NCBI GenBank assembly: GCA_900770185.1
Contig: CAAGJM010000005.1
Span: forward strand, 16,838-80,837
Direction of reading: 5' to 3'
Source: Clostridia bacterium
GTDB taxonomy: Bacteria > Bacillota > Clostridia > Christensenellales > Borkfalkiaceae
Length of the DNA stretch: 64,000 nucleotides
Shown in pieces: positions 17,005-26,032 of this stretch. The notes below the pieces were generated by a model, which searched no databases, had not been told where the DNA came from, and was given only the letters and a program-made list of their open reading frames with translations. Made by a program: the position numbers and the translations under genes. Position 1 is the first letter of the stretch. Each line of letters starts with the position of its first letter.

Positions 17005-18760
17005 TGTCGCTCTCCTTTATAAGACCTTTAAGTTGCTTGTTGATAAGACCGAGAGCCTCGTCAAGTTCGGATAAATTCTTTTCTTCAACGTATTTCGCCC
17101 TGCCGATTTTGTCTTTTGCGGGTATACTTAAAACGTCGTTTAAGTCGGCGTAACCGTCGATTGCGGCGTTCGCGCCGTCGTAGTAAGCGCGTATGAGTTT
17201 AAGCATTTTGTACTGCTTTAACAGGGAGGTATAAGTGTCCGTTTCGTGGAAGGCGTTCTGGTGCAGATAGTCTTCTCTTATAATCTTAGCCGTTTCCATG
17301 GTAACGCGGTCTTTATACGAAAGCGCGTCCATACCGACCAAGCGAACTATCTCGTCAAGGCTCGCTTCTTCCTGTAAAATTTCGGCTATAAACGCCCTTA
17401 AATCCGTAAAATCGGGCGCGACGTTATCTTTAAACCATTCCGCCATTCTGTCGGCGTAAAGAGAATAGCTCGTAAGCCAGTCTATCGCAGGGAAGTGTCG
17501 TTTATACGCAAGCGACGCCGATAACCCCCAGAAAACTTTGACTATGCGCAAAGTCGCCTGCGAGACGGGTTCGCTTAAATCTCCGCCCGGCGGGGAAACC
17601 GCGCCTATCGCCGTGACAGACCCCGTAATATCTTGAGAACCTAAAACCTTAACTATGCCCGCGCGCTCGTAAAATTCCGCTAAGCGGGAAGCAAGATAAG
17701 CGGGATAGCCTTCGTCGCCCGGCATTTCTTCGAGGCGCCCGGACATTTCCCTTAACGCTTCCGCCCAGCGCGACGAACTGTCCGCCATTATCGCTACGTT
17801 ATATCCCATATCGCGGAAGTACTCGGCAATGGTGATGCCCGTGTATATCGACGCTTCGCGCGCCGCGACGGGCATATCCGAAGTGTTCGCGATAAGCACC
17901 GTCCTTTTCATAAGCGGCTCACCCGTTTTCGGGTCTTTAAGCGCGGGGAATTCGTTCAGAACGTCCGTCATTTCGTTGCCGCGTTCGCCGCAACCGACGT
18001 AAACTATAATTTCCGCGTCCGCCCATTTAGCGAGTTGGTGCTGAACGACGGTTTTACCCGATCCGAACGGGCCCGGCACCGCCGCGCAACCGCCTTTTGC
18101 AATCGGGAAGAGCGTGTCTATAACCCTTTGCCCCGTGACCATGGGCATTTTAGGGGTTAATTTATTTTTATACGGGCGCGCTTTACGGACGGGCCACTTT
18201 TGAAGCATGCAAACTTCCTTTTCGCCCGAGTCCGTCGCTATAACCGCGACCGTTTCTTCTATGGTAAACTCGCCCGCGGTTATCTTTTTTATTTCGCCCG
18301 CAACGCCGTACGGCACCATAATTTTATGCTTGACGGAAGGCGTTTCCTGCACGTACCCCAAAGCGTCGCCCGCGACGACTTTATCGCCGACTTTTTTAAG
18401 CGGCTTAAAATCCCACTTTTTATCGCGGCTTAAACTTTTAACCTCTATACCGCGGGTAATTCTGTCGCCGTATTTTTCCACTATTTTTTCAAGCGGGCGC
18501 TGTATGCCGTCGTAAATTCCTTCGATAATGCCGGGGGCAAGTTCGACGGACAAAGGCATATCGGTAGATATAACTTCGTCGCCGACGCCTAAGCCCGCAG
18601 TTTCTTCGTAAACCTGAACGGAAGCCTTGTCGCCCCTTAACTCTATAATTTCGCCGATAAGTTTTTGCTTGCCTACCCTTACGACGTCGTAAACCTTAGC
18701 GTCCGCCATGTTCTCCGCTACGATAAGGGGACCCGAAACTTTTATAATTCTGCCTTGCAT
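16997..18760 (-). CDS. ntpA: V-type ATP synthase catalytic subunit A
   Basis: A 587-residue catalytic subunit. The Walker A motif GPFGSGKT is at 230-237, preceded by the V-type non-homologous insertion (about 110-190). ADSSSRWAEALREMSGRLEEMPGDEGYPAYL follows in the usual position. It hydrolyses or makes ATP coupled to ion flow through the K/I membrane part. It starts immediately after ntpF (the stop of ntpF and the start are adjacent) and overlaps ntpB by 8 nt. Confidence 0.96.
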   Translation of the reverse strand: MQGRIIKVSGPLIVAENMADAKVYDVVRVGKQKLIGEIIELRGDKASVQVYEETAGLGVGDEVISTDMPLSVELAPGIIEGIYDGIQRPLEKIVEKYGDRITRGIEVKSLSRDKKWDFKPLKKVGDKVVAGDALGYVQETPSVKHKIMVPYGVAGEIKKITAGEFTIEETVAVIATDSGEKEVCMLQKWPVRKARPYKNKLTPKMPMVTGQRVIDTLFPIAKGGCAAVPGPFGSGKTVVQHQLAKWADAEIIVYVGCGERGNEMTDVLNEFPALKDPKTGEPLMKRTVLIANTSDMPVAAREASIYTGITIAEYFRDMGYNVAIMADSSSRWAEALREMSGRLEEMPGDEGYPAYLASRLAEFYERAGIVKVLGSQDITGSVTAIGAVSPPGGDLSEPVSQATLRIVKVFWGLSASLAYKRHFPAIDWLTSYSLYADRMAEWFKDNVAPDFTDLRAFIAEILQEEASLDEIVRLVGMDALSYKDRVTMETAKIIREDYLHQNAFHETDTYTSLLKQYKMLKLIRAYYDGANAAIDGYADLNDVLSIPAKDKIGRAKYVEEKNLSELDEALGLINKQLKGLIKESDNV

Positions 18761-19093
18761 TTACTTTTCCTCTTTTCCGCTTTTTTCAAACAATATGTCT
18801 ATTCCGAGCGCCCTTTCCGACCGCTCTTTAAGTTTTTGCGCGCTGTAACCGCTCGAACCGTTTTTGCCGGGAACGGGCAAAACGATAGGATACGCCGTTT
18901 CCGAAAACCTTTTTAAATATCCGTCCATCTCGGCGGTTAAATCGTCGGTTATAAATATGACGGCGTATTTTGCGGCTATTTCTTTCAATTTTTCTTTGGC
19001 TTCGGCGGCGGTTTTCACGCCGTAAGCGTCCGCTCCGCCCGCTTTAAAAGCCAAAATACTGTCGGCGTTACCGATAATCGCGATTTTACCCAC
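18761..19093 (-). CDS. ntpF: V-type ATP synthase subunit F
   Basis: A 110-residue Rossmann-like shaft subunit. It begins MGKIAIIGNADSILAFKAGG, the typical subunit F opening, with VIFITDDLTAEM in the middle. It couples the D shaft to the membrane rotor. The gene overlaps ntpC by 8 nt and abuts ntpA. Confidence 0.9.
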   Translation of the reverse strand: MGKIAIIGNADSILAFKAGGADAYGVKTAAEAKEKLKEIAAKYAVIFITDDLTAEMDGYLKRFSETAYPIVLPVPGKNGSSGYSAQKLKERSERALGIDILFEKSGKEEK

Positions 19094-20042
19094 CGTAATT
19101 TAACCTGAACCTTTTAATTATTTCGCTCTTTTTAGAGCCGCATTTAAGCCCGATAAGAAGTATGCGTACGTTTTTAATTTCGTTTTCTTTATAGCGGCAG
19201 TACAGGTAAAACAAATCGTAACCGCTTAAAACGTACTTATCCTTTATAAACGCCGAAAGATTGTAACTTTCAATCGTTCTTTCAAAGTCTATAAGGGGAA
19301 GCCCCGCTTTTTTAGCGGTGAGCGCGGGTTTTATAAGTTCGCCCGTATCCCCCGTAAGTAAATCTTTATCTATATCGTCGCCTGCTATCGTGACTATTTT
19401 ATTTAAGGGGATATATCCGCCGTCGATAAAAAACTTACGGGTTACCTCTTCGCTCCCGCTTCGTATAGCGGTCGAAACGTTCAACCCGTCGATATATTTT
19501 TTGACGGAACAAAGCACCCGCTTATTTTTCTTAGCGAGTTTTAAGCTTTCGGCGTACTTATATTTTTCGATAACGCGGTCAACTTCCGCGCCGCTTTTCT
19601 CGCCGCCGTCAAAAAGTTTTTTTATTTCCGAAAAAGCTTTTTCCATCTCAATCGAAACGCTCGCTTTTTTGCCGTTTATAAGACTTTCAATCGTTTCTAC
19701 GGAATAATATCCTCTTTCAAGCAAGGCATTTTCGCCGCCCGCATTAAACAGAATTTTACGGATAAGCGCGTTTAAATTGTGATAGTCGTTTTTAATAAGG
19801 CTAAGCCGCAAAAACTCCACGCTTGGCGAATATTCTTTTATGAACGAAAAAAGATTTTTTTCTTCTTCGCGTATTAAGTTTTCGTCGTCGCCGTTTTCCG
19901 CTCCTTTCCCGAACCCCTTTTCGATAACGAATTTTTTAGCGTCCGCGTAACTTCCGCCCGCAAGCTTATCGAACTCTTTATCGGTTATAAGGAATTTTTC
20001 TTTGGAACGGCAAACCGCGCCCGTATATTCTTTACAAACCAT
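19086..20042 (-). CDS. ntpC: V-type ATP synthase subunit C
   Basis: A 318-residue all-helical subunit recognised mainly by operon position and general fit: EFLRLSLIKNDYHNLNALIRKIL in the first half and SGYDLFYLYCRYKENEIKNVRILLIGLKCG at the C-terminus match the V-type C/d subunit pattern. It should cap the membrane rotor and hold the central shaft. It is poorly conserved in this family, so sequence identity is likely low. It sits 2 bp after ntpE and overlaps ntpF. Confidence 0.85.
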   Translation of the reverse strand: MVCKEYTGAVCRSKEKFLITDKEFDKLAGGSYADAKKFVIEKGFGKGAENGDDENLIREEEKNLFSFIKEYSPSVEFLRLSLIKNDYHNLNALIRKILFNAGGENALLERGYYSVETIESLINGKKASVSIEMEKAFSEIKKLFDGGEKSGAEVDRVIEKYKYAESLKLAKKNKRVLCSVKKYIDGLNVSTAIRSGSEEVTRKFFIDGGYIPLNKIVTIAGDDIDKDLLTGDTGELIKPALTAKKAGLPLIDFERTIESYNLSAFIKDKYVLSGYDLFYLYCRYKENEIKNVRILLIGLKCGSKKSEIIKRFRLNYGG

Positions 20043-20044
20043 AT

Positions 20045-20611
20045 CTAAAACAATTTTTCGGCAATTTCGGCTTCGGTGCTTCTTCTTATATCCGCCTGAA
20101 GCGCGCCGAAAGTAAGGTCGGTTACATACCCCGCCCCTTTAAGCTTTACGCCGCCCGTAAACCCGTCCGCCTTTTCGACTTTAAGGTTTAACTTTTTAAC
20201 CGAGCCGAGCGCTTCTACGTCTTTAACCGTGACTGCGCCGCCGGCAACAAGAACCGTCTCGCCCGATTTTGCGTTCTTTAAAATAAGCCCGTCAATGATT
20301 TTAAGCGCGTCCGCTTTTTTAAGCGAATTAAGTTTTTCCAAAACGCGCGCGTAAACGCCGTCCAAAACTTCGCGCTTTGCGCCTAATTTAAGTTTGTTGA
20401 CGTCAAGGTTCAAAAGGGTTAAGCGGTTTTTGACTATTGCCGCGCCCTCTTTTTCCGCTTCCGCTTTCGCCGCGCGAACAGTTTCGTCGCGATAAGCTTT
20501 CGCTTCGACGCTTAACTTTTCGGCGTTTTTATGCGCCTCGACGCTCACCGCGTCGGCATAAGCGTTGGCGTCCGTTAAAATCGCCTTGACGATATTATCG
20601 TTACCCTTCAT
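20045..20611 (-). CDS. ntpE: V-type ATP synthase subunit E (peripheral stalk)
   Basis: A 188-residue protein with a long Ala/Glu/Lys-rich N-terminal helix (about 10-60) and a small globular C-terminus, as in the E subunit that pairs with G/H to make the peripheral stalk. It follows ntpK by 9 bp and precedes ntpC by 2 bp. The assignment rests on architecture and position. Confidence 0.82.
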   Translation of the reverse strand: MKGNDNIVKAILTDANAYADAVSVEAHKNAEKLSVEAKAYRDETVRAAKAEAEKEGAAIVKNRLTLLNLDVNKLKLGAKREVLDGVYARVLEKLNSLKKADALKIIDGLILKNAKSGETVLVAGGAVTVKDVEALGSVKKLNLKVEKADGFTGGVKLKGAGYVTDLTFGALQADIRRSTEAEIAEKLF

Positions 20612-20620
20612 AAGGCTACC

Positions 20621-21067
20621 TTAAATCGCGCTGAGTAAAATTATCGAGATAACGAAAGCAAGAATCGCGTAGAACTCTATCATCGCGGGGAACAGCATAA
20701 GTTTACCGCTGATGCTTTCGTTTTTGCCGACCGCCGTTATGCCGGCAACCGCGGCTTTACCTTGGAATATCGCCGAAAAAAGACCCATAACCGCAATAAC
20801 TATCGTCGCGCCGAAAACAGCCCAACCCTTAGAGGTTGCCATATCTGCCGTGACGCTGCCGCTTGCGATAATACCGATAACGAAGCCGTATAAGCCTTGC
20901 GTTGCGGGAAGAAGGGTCATAACGATTACTTTACCGAACTTTTTGCCGTCTTCCGCAAGAACCGCCGAAGACGCGCTGCCCGTCTTGTAAAGACCGATTG
21001 CCGAGCCGAGACCGCATAAAAATACGCAAAGGGCTATACCGATAAATGCTATAAATTGTCCGTTCAT
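20621..21067 (-). CDS. ntpK: V-type Na+-ATPase proteolipid subunit K
   Basis: A 148-residue membrane rotor subunit made of two fused hairpins (four membrane segments). The residues that bind Na+ in Enterococcus hirae NtpK are all here: L53, T56, Q57 and Y60 in LLPATQGLYG, Q102 in FQGKAAVAG, and E131 in the last helix (MIEFYAIL). H+-type rotors lack the Gln/Thr set. I therefore read the enzyme as Na+-translocating, which is inference from the ligands. A ribosome site AGGAG precedes the ATG. Confidence 0.93.
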   Translation of the reverse strand: MNGQFIAFIGIALCVFLCGLGSAIGLYKTGSASSAVLAEDGKKFGKVIVMTLLPATQGLYGFVIGIIASGSVTADMATSKGWAVFGATIVIAVMGLFSAIFQGKAAVAGITAVGKNESISGKLMLFPAMIEFYAILAFVISIILLSAI

Positions 21068-21106
21068 TTTTTGTTCTCCTTAAAATTAAGTGAAATTGTT
21101 TTTTAT

Positions 21107-23161
21107 TTAAACCGTTTCGTCCGAAACGTTTTTAAGATAGGTTATTCTCGTAAAATTCGAGCCGAGCGGCTTGAACAGTTCGCCGTCGCCCTCGTAGAAT
21201 TTTCCGAAAAACTCGACGTACTGCAAGCGCGAATCGTGTATATACGCGCCCAAAACGCCCATGGCAAGGTTAAACAGGTTGCCAGCTATAATAACAAGCA
21301 CGCCCGCTATTATTCCTACGACCCCGTGCGGAAAGAGCATTTCTATCGCGATGGTGTTGGTGAATATCGCCGCGATTTGCCCGCCCGACAGCATTAAACC
21401 GTAGATACGCGCGTAACTTAAAATATCGCTTGCTAAGTTTATAAGTCCGTACACGCTCCCGAAAGAAGCGGTAAGTTTGCCGAAACCTTTCGCGTGCCGC
21501 CCCGAAAACACAACCGCCAAAAGAAGCGACGCGAGCATTGCGATTAAGCAAATTACCGTTAGTTTATCTTTAAACTCGCCCGTTAAAACTTCGCGCCCCA
21601 TAACGCTTACCGCGGTAAGAGCTAAGCCGGAGCCGCAAATAAGGAACGCCGCCCAACAAAAACCTTGCGTTATTCCGTCAAAATACTTGCCGTTTCTGAA
21701 TTCGGATATTCCTTTTAACACGTAGCCCGCGGCAAGGTGAAGCGCGCCGAACAACATACTCCATAAGAGCATCGTCGGAACGGATATCCCCGCCACCGAC
21801 GAAAAGGAATTTATCGCGTCGATATGCGTAGAGTAAAACGCCGCGTAGGCGTTATCCGCGCCATACTTTAAAGCGCAAATTTTGTGAATGACCTGTATGC
21901 CCAAAAAACTGTCGAACAGTATCCCGAACGGAAGCGCGAACAAGCCGCCGTAACTTAATACTTTTGCGAGCCGTTTTATGCCGCCGTCGCCTTTAACGCG
22001 TTTTGCAAACAACGTTCCGCCGATAAACAGCAAAAGCCCGTATCCGAAGTCCGCCGTAATCGCGCCCATAAACAGGCTGAAAAAGAAGCCCATGACCGCG
22101 TTCGGGTCGAGCGCGCCGTATTTCGGCACGGAATACATGTTGGTGACGAATTCAAAGTTCCCGACAGCCTTTTTGTTTTCCAAATAAGTCGGCGGCAGGT
22201 CGTTTTCCGTAACGCCGATAAACTCCGCTTCGTAAGCGTTCGTCACCGCCGAGACGGCTTTTAACGCCGCTTTTTGCTTGGATACGGGAACGAAAGCTTC
22301 GAGAGTGAAGGTTTTATCGGTGGTTAAAAACTTTTCGCCGCTTTCGCGCTTTTCCTTTTCGAAATCGTACCTGTCGAGAAGAATTTTAAAATCTTCCGAA
22401 TATTTCGTAAGTTTTGCTATCTCTCCGACTTTTACGCCGATAAGCCTTGCGATATCCGTAAGCCTTTCCGACAACTTTTCGGTTTTTTTAGCGGCGGTGA
22501 CGTCGTCTTTGAACGGGCACCCGTTAAACCCGGCTTCCGATAAAAACGCCGAGGCGGCGTCCGCTTCCTTTATATAACTTATCGCGCATACGACGGGGTT
22601 TTTGCCGACGGACAACACCATAAGTTCGCTTGCGCTTAGCGTTGAAAAGTTCTCTTTCAGCCTATCGAGCGACTTATCGTTTACAACCCCGAGTTTAACC
22701 ACCGTTTTTTCGGTGTCTGAAAATTTTGAAAATTCATCTTTTAACTCTAAGTAGGGCTCGTACGCGGCAATTTCCTGTTTAACCGCCTGTTCTTCCGCCT
22801 TATAGTCGTTTATTTCGTCGTTTTTGCGGATAATATCGTTTGCGACGCGGATAAGTTCGCTTTCTTTAAATAAAATATTCTCGAAAACGTCGGCGGTAAC
22901 GCAAAACCCGTCTTTGACTAAGCCCTTGAAAGCTTCTTTATCGTCGCTTTTTTCGGCGAACGACTCGATTATCGTAAGAGCGTTTTCTATCGCGTCGCGC
23001 CGCGTTTCGTCCGCGCTTACAACTTCCGCACGTTTAAGGTCAACGCTCAAAGACGGCTCTTTAATCTCTACGGCAAAAGACTTTTGCAAAGAGTTTAAAA
23101 TCGCGTCCTTTTCGTCGGTTAACCCTATAAGGCGAAGTTTGGACATTTTAGCAACAGCCAT
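21107..23161 (-). CDS. ntpI: V-type ATP synthase subunit I (membrane stator)
   Basis: A 684-residue stator. Residues 1-about 330 are a helical cytoplasmic arm. The remainder carries about seven or eight membrane segments, including GFFFSLFMGAITADFGYGLLL, SVYGLINLASDILSYARIYGLMLSGGQIA and ILVIIAGNLFNLAMGVLGAYIHDSRLQYVEFFGKFYEGDG. The ARIYGLMLS and HDSRLQYVEFF boxes are the conserved part that faces the rotor. ATG at 23161 is chosen over an upstream ATG because it has a GGGGGTG ribosome site. It overlaps the end of ntpG by 14 nt. Confidence 0.93.
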   Translation of the reverse strand: MAVAKMSKLRLIGLTDEKDAILNSLQKSFAVEIKEPSLSVDLKRAEVVSADETRRDAIENALTIIESFAEKSDDKEAFKGLVKDGFCVTADVFENILFKESELIRVANDIIRKNDEINDYKAEEQAVKQEIAAYEPYLELKDEFSKFSDTEKTVVKLGVVNDKSLDRLKENFSTLSASELMVLSVGKNPVVCAISYIKEADAASAFLSEAGFNGCPFKDDVTAAKKTEKLSERLTDIARLIGVKVGEIAKLTKYSEDFKILLDRYDFEKEKRESGEKFLTTDKTFTLEAFVPVSKQKAALKAVSAVTNAYEAEFIGVTENDLPPTYLENKKAVGNFEFVTNMYSVPKYGALDPNAVMGFFFSLFMGAITADFGYGLLLFIGGTLFAKRVKGDGGIKRLAKVLSYGGLFALPFGILFDSFLGIQVIHKICALKYGADNAYAAFYSTHIDAINSFSSVAGISVPTMLLWSMLFGALHLAAGYVLKGISEFRNGKYFDGITQGFCWAAFLICGSGLALTAVSVMGREVLTGEFKDKLTVICLIAMLASLLLAVVFSGRHAKGFGKLTASFGSVYGLINLASDILSYARIYGLMLSGGQIAAIFTNTIAIEMLFPHGVVGIIAGVLVIIAGNLFNLAMGVLGAYIHDSRLQYVEFFGKFYEGDGELFKPLGSNFTRITYLKNVSDETV

Positions 23162-23468
23162 TAAGCACCCCCGCGACAAGTTCGTCCGCTAACTTTTCGG
23201 CAAGCTCTTCCTTGCTCTTTTTATAGTCGGAAAGTTCTTTTTCTACCTTTTTTATCCCGTCGTTATATCTGTCGCTTGCGTCGCGGTTCGCGCTGTCAAG
23301 AATTTGCGCGCGCAAAACCTTCGCTTCCGCGTCGGCGGCGGCCTTCGCGCTTAATGCGTCCGCTTCCGCCCTCGCCGCGATTTTCTGAGCGTTTTCTTCC
23401 GCGGTCGATTTGATTTTTGCCGCTTGCGCTTCCGCGTCAAGCACGTTTTGTATAACGAGTTCTATCAT
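23148..23468 (-). CDS. ntpG: V-type ATP synthase subunit G/H (peripheral stalk)
   Basis: A 106-residue, almost entirely coiled-coil protein rich in Ala, Glu and Lys, in the position where V/A-ATPase operons encode the stalk partner of subunit E. It is the first ATPase gene, 43 bp downstream of alaS with no terminator between, so alaS and the ATPase are probably transcribed together. Function is inferred from position and coiled-coil character. Confidence 0.75.
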   Translation of the reverse strand: MIELVIQNVLDAEAQAAKIKSTAEENAQKIAARAEADALSAKAAADAEAKVLRAQILDSANRDASDRYNDGIKKVEKELSDYKKSKEELAEKLADELVAGVLNGCC

Positions 23469-23511
23469 AATATTTCCTTTACTGCGAATTTATCCGCCTA
23501 TCGTAACGATT

Positions 23512-25302
23512 TTAGCCTTCTATAACGGCTTTGATTCTTCTTACGCCCGAAGAACTTGCTTCTTCTTTAATTATTTTGAACGATTTAAGTTCGCCCGTCG
23601 TTTTGGCGTGCGGTCCGCCGCAAATTTCTTTACTGTACTTTCCGATAGTGTAAACTTTAACCTTTTCGCCGTACTTATCGTTGAATATGCCGACCGCGCC
23701 AGCCTTTTTGGCTTCTTCGACCGTCGTTTCTTCCATGGTTACGGGAACGTTCGCCTTGATTGCGTCGTTCACCCAGGCTTCGACCGCTTTTAATTCGTCG
23801 GCGGTGAGTTTGCGGGGGAAGTTAAAGTCAAACCTTAACCTTTCGACCGTTATGTTCGACCCGCGCTGGTTAATACCGTCGTCGTGAAGCACGCTTTTAA
23901 GCGCGGCGTTTAACAAGTGGGTTGCGGTGTGAAGGCGCGCCGTCGTTTCGTTTTGTTCGGCTAAGCCGCCTTTAAACTTCTGCTCGCTGCCCGCGTGCGA
24001 CTCCGACTGATGTTTTTTATACGCTTCTTCGTAGCCCTCTTTATCAAGAATAAAGCCGCGTTCTTTCGCAAGTTCTTCCGTCATTTCGATGGGGAAGCCG
24101 AAAGTGTCGAACAGCCTGAACGCCGTTTTGCCGGGGAACACGCTCCCCTCGATATGCGAAACGACTTTGTTGAATTCTTTAAGCCCGTCCTCTAAAGCCT
24201 TAGAGAATTTATCTTCTTCTTTATTGAGTTCGGTTATAATTCTTTGCTCGTTTTGTTTAAGTTCGGGGTATACGTTTTTATACTTTTCGACAAACTTTTC
24301 GGCAATTACGGAAAGTTTGCCGTGTTGAAGACCGAGCTGCCGACCGAAACGCACGGCTCTACGGATAACGCGCCTTAAAACGTAGCCCTGGTCTACGTTC
24401 GATGGGGTAACGCCCTTTTGGTCGCCGAGCATAAAGGTAGCTGTTCTGACGTGGTCGAGAATTATTCTGAACGCGCGGGTCACGTCTTCGCTTTCGCCGT
24501 ACTTTTTACCCGTCAACGCTTCGATTTCCGCTTTCGCTCCATCGAAAACGTCGGTATCGTAAACGGTCGGAACACCGTTCAGTATGGAAAGGGTTCTTTC
24601 AAGACCCATGCCGGTATCTACGTTTTTTTGTTTGAGTTTTGTGTAAGTGCCGTCGGCGTGTTTTTCAAACTGCATAAACACGTCGTTCCAGATTTCCAAG
24701 TACTTACCGCAATCGCACGCGGGCGAACATTCGGGCGAGCATTTGGGGGTGCCGCGGTCTATAAACATTTCGGTGTCGGGACCGCAAGGACCGGTCGTAC
24801 CCGCTATCCACCAATTGTTCTTTTTAGGAAGATAGAAAATTCTGTCTTTCGGAATACCCGCTTTCTCCCAGTAAGCCGCGCTTTCTTCGTCGCGCGGGGC
24901 GTCTTCGTCGCCCTCGAATACCGTTACCGCAAGTTTTTCGACGGGAATACCGAGGTATTTTTCACTCGTCAAAAACTCGTAGCTCCAAGATATCATTTCT
25001 TTTTTAAAGTAGTCGCCGAGCGACCAGTTGCCGAGCATTTCGAAGAAGGTGCAGTGCGAAGGGTCGCCCACGTCTTCTATATCCCCGGTGCGGACGCACT
25101 TCTGAACGTCGGTAAGACGAGTGCCCGCGGGGTGTTTTTCACCCAAAAGGTATGGAACGAGCGGGTGCATGCCCGCCGTAGTGAATAAAACCGAAGGGTC
25201 GTTTTCGGGTATCAAGCTTGCCGAAGGAATTACGGCGTGACCCTTTTCTTTAAAAAAGTTCAGGTAAAGTTCTCTTAACGATTCCGATGTAAGGTGTTTC
25301 AT
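23512..25302 (-). CDS. alaS: Alanyl-tRNA synthetase, short form without the C-Ala domain
   Basis: This 596-residue class II synthetase charges tRNA-Ala. The aminoacylation core begins LRELYLNFFKEKGH. The editing domain carries zinc-site motifs HTATH (458-462) and CGGPH (561-565), so mischarged Ser/Gly can still be cleared. The protein stops at SSSGVRRIKAVIEG, where ordinary AlaS (about 870 residues) continues into the DHHA1/C-Ala domain; that third domain is absent. A cysteine-rich insertion (C188, C192, C196, C198) precedes KYLEIWNDVFMQF. The ATG at 25302 has GGAG upstream and is preferred over an in-frame start 16 codons earlier. The frame closes with a clean TAA, so this is not an edge artefact. 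It is transcribed from a consensus promoter 130 bp upstream. Confidence 0.93.
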   Translation of the reverse strand: MKHLTSESLRELYLNFFKEKGHAVIPSASLIPENDPSVLFTTAGMHPLVPYLLGEKHPAGTRLTDVQKCVRTGDIEDVGDPSHCTFFEMLGNWSLGDYFKKEMISWSYEFLTSEKYLGIPVEKLAVTVFEGDEDAPRDEESAAYWEKAGIPKDRIFYLPKKNNWWIAGTTGPCGPDTEMFIDRGTPKCSPECSPACDCGKYLEIWNDVFMQFEKHADGTYTKLKQKNVDTGMGLERTLSILNGVPTVYDTDVFDGAKAEIEALTGKKYGESEDVTRAFRIILDHVRTATFMLGDQKGVTPSNVDQGYVLRRVIRRAVRFGRQLGLQHGKLSVIAEKFVEKYKNVYPELKQNEQRIITELNKEEDKFSKALEDGLKEFNKVVSHIEGSVFPGKTAFRLFDTFGFPIEMTEELAKERGFILDKEGYEEAYKKHQSESHAGSEQKFKGGLAEQNETTARLHTATHLLNAALKSVLHDDGINQRGSNITVERLRFDFNFPRKLTADELKAVEAWVNDAIKANVPVTMEETTVEEAKKAGAVGIFNDKYGEKVKVYTIGKYSKEICGGPHAKTTGELKSFKIIKEEASSSGVRRIKAVIEG

Positions 25303-25433
25303 TTTTATCTCCGTAAAGGTAATTGCGGCGAATTGCCGTAATTTTGCCAAAAAAATAATCCTTTTAAGTTTTAATTCGGGCCCGAACGCCGCTTTTCAGC
25401 GCAAGCGTTCGCCTATACGCCCGCATTGAAACC

Positions 25434-25462
25434 ATTATACCAAACCGCCGCCGTTTTGTAAA
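25434..25462 (-). promoter_or_regulatory. Promoter of the alaS-V-ATPase operon
   Basis: On the minus strand TTTACA (25457-25462), a 17-bp spacer and TATAAT (25434-25439). The predicted 5' leader to the alaS ATG is about 125 nt and contains a GC-rich inverted repeat around 25375-25425, but no T-box motif. Confidence 0.75.
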
Positions 25463-25539
25463 TGTTTTTTATTTTTTTGTATTAAAAAAATCGGTGAAAT
25501 TCGCTCCGCCGATTTTTTGCTTAATGAATAGCCGATAGC

Positions 25540-25702
25540 AAGGGTGGCGCTCACGACGACCCGCCCCTTCCGCCACTATGAACGAAGTGAAGAATCCCCG
25601 CGGAAGCGGCAATCTTCGATTCCTTTTTGCGATACGTCCTTATTAAACCCGATTTCCGTTTCCGCGAGACCCTTCGTTTCACTCTATGTGACGGCAGAAA
25701 CC
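25540..25702. repeat. Dispersed repeat (family C copy)
   Basis: Contains 'gaagtgaagaatccccgcgg' and, 70 bp later, 'gcgagacccttcgttt', the facing halves of the family C hairpin also seen at 12.1, 12.4, 48.0 and 63.4 kb. No gene. Confidence 0.65.
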
Positions 25703-26032
25703 TACAAGGAGGAGCAATTAGTTGTAAGTTAAATTTTTTAACATTAAAAAAACCATTTAGACAAGGCAAACACCCGAAGCCGTACTTGCCGTACGGCTAG
25801 CGGTGTTTAACGATGTATAAACGGGAATTTTTAGTCAAAAAATCAACGATGCGACTAATTGCGACGACGGGGAGGAGCAATCAGTTACGAGTAGAATTTT
25901 TGCGGAATGAAAATCGCATTTTGGCAAGGCAGTTACCCGACGCCGTACTTACTGTACAGCAAGCGGCAACTAACGCCGCCATAAATCGTATTTTAAACCG
26001 CAAAAAACTACGACGTATCTAATTGCGACGAC
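25703..26032. repeat. Two tandem long palindromic elements (family A), the second forming the 3' end of cysS
   Basis: Copy one covers 25703-25870 (apex 'gtacttgccgtacggctagc'). Copy two follows directly to about 26032 (apex 'gtacttactgtacagcaagc'). Both end in 'ctaattgcgacgac' or a close variant. In copy two this terminal sequence supplies the cysS stop codon and its last three to four codons. Confidence 0.78.

Noticed and set aside
24418..25188. Long open frame (256 codons) on the plus strand
   Set aside because: It lies entirely antisense to alaS. Its translation is an Arg/Phe/Val-rich shadow with no domain, promoter or ribosome site.
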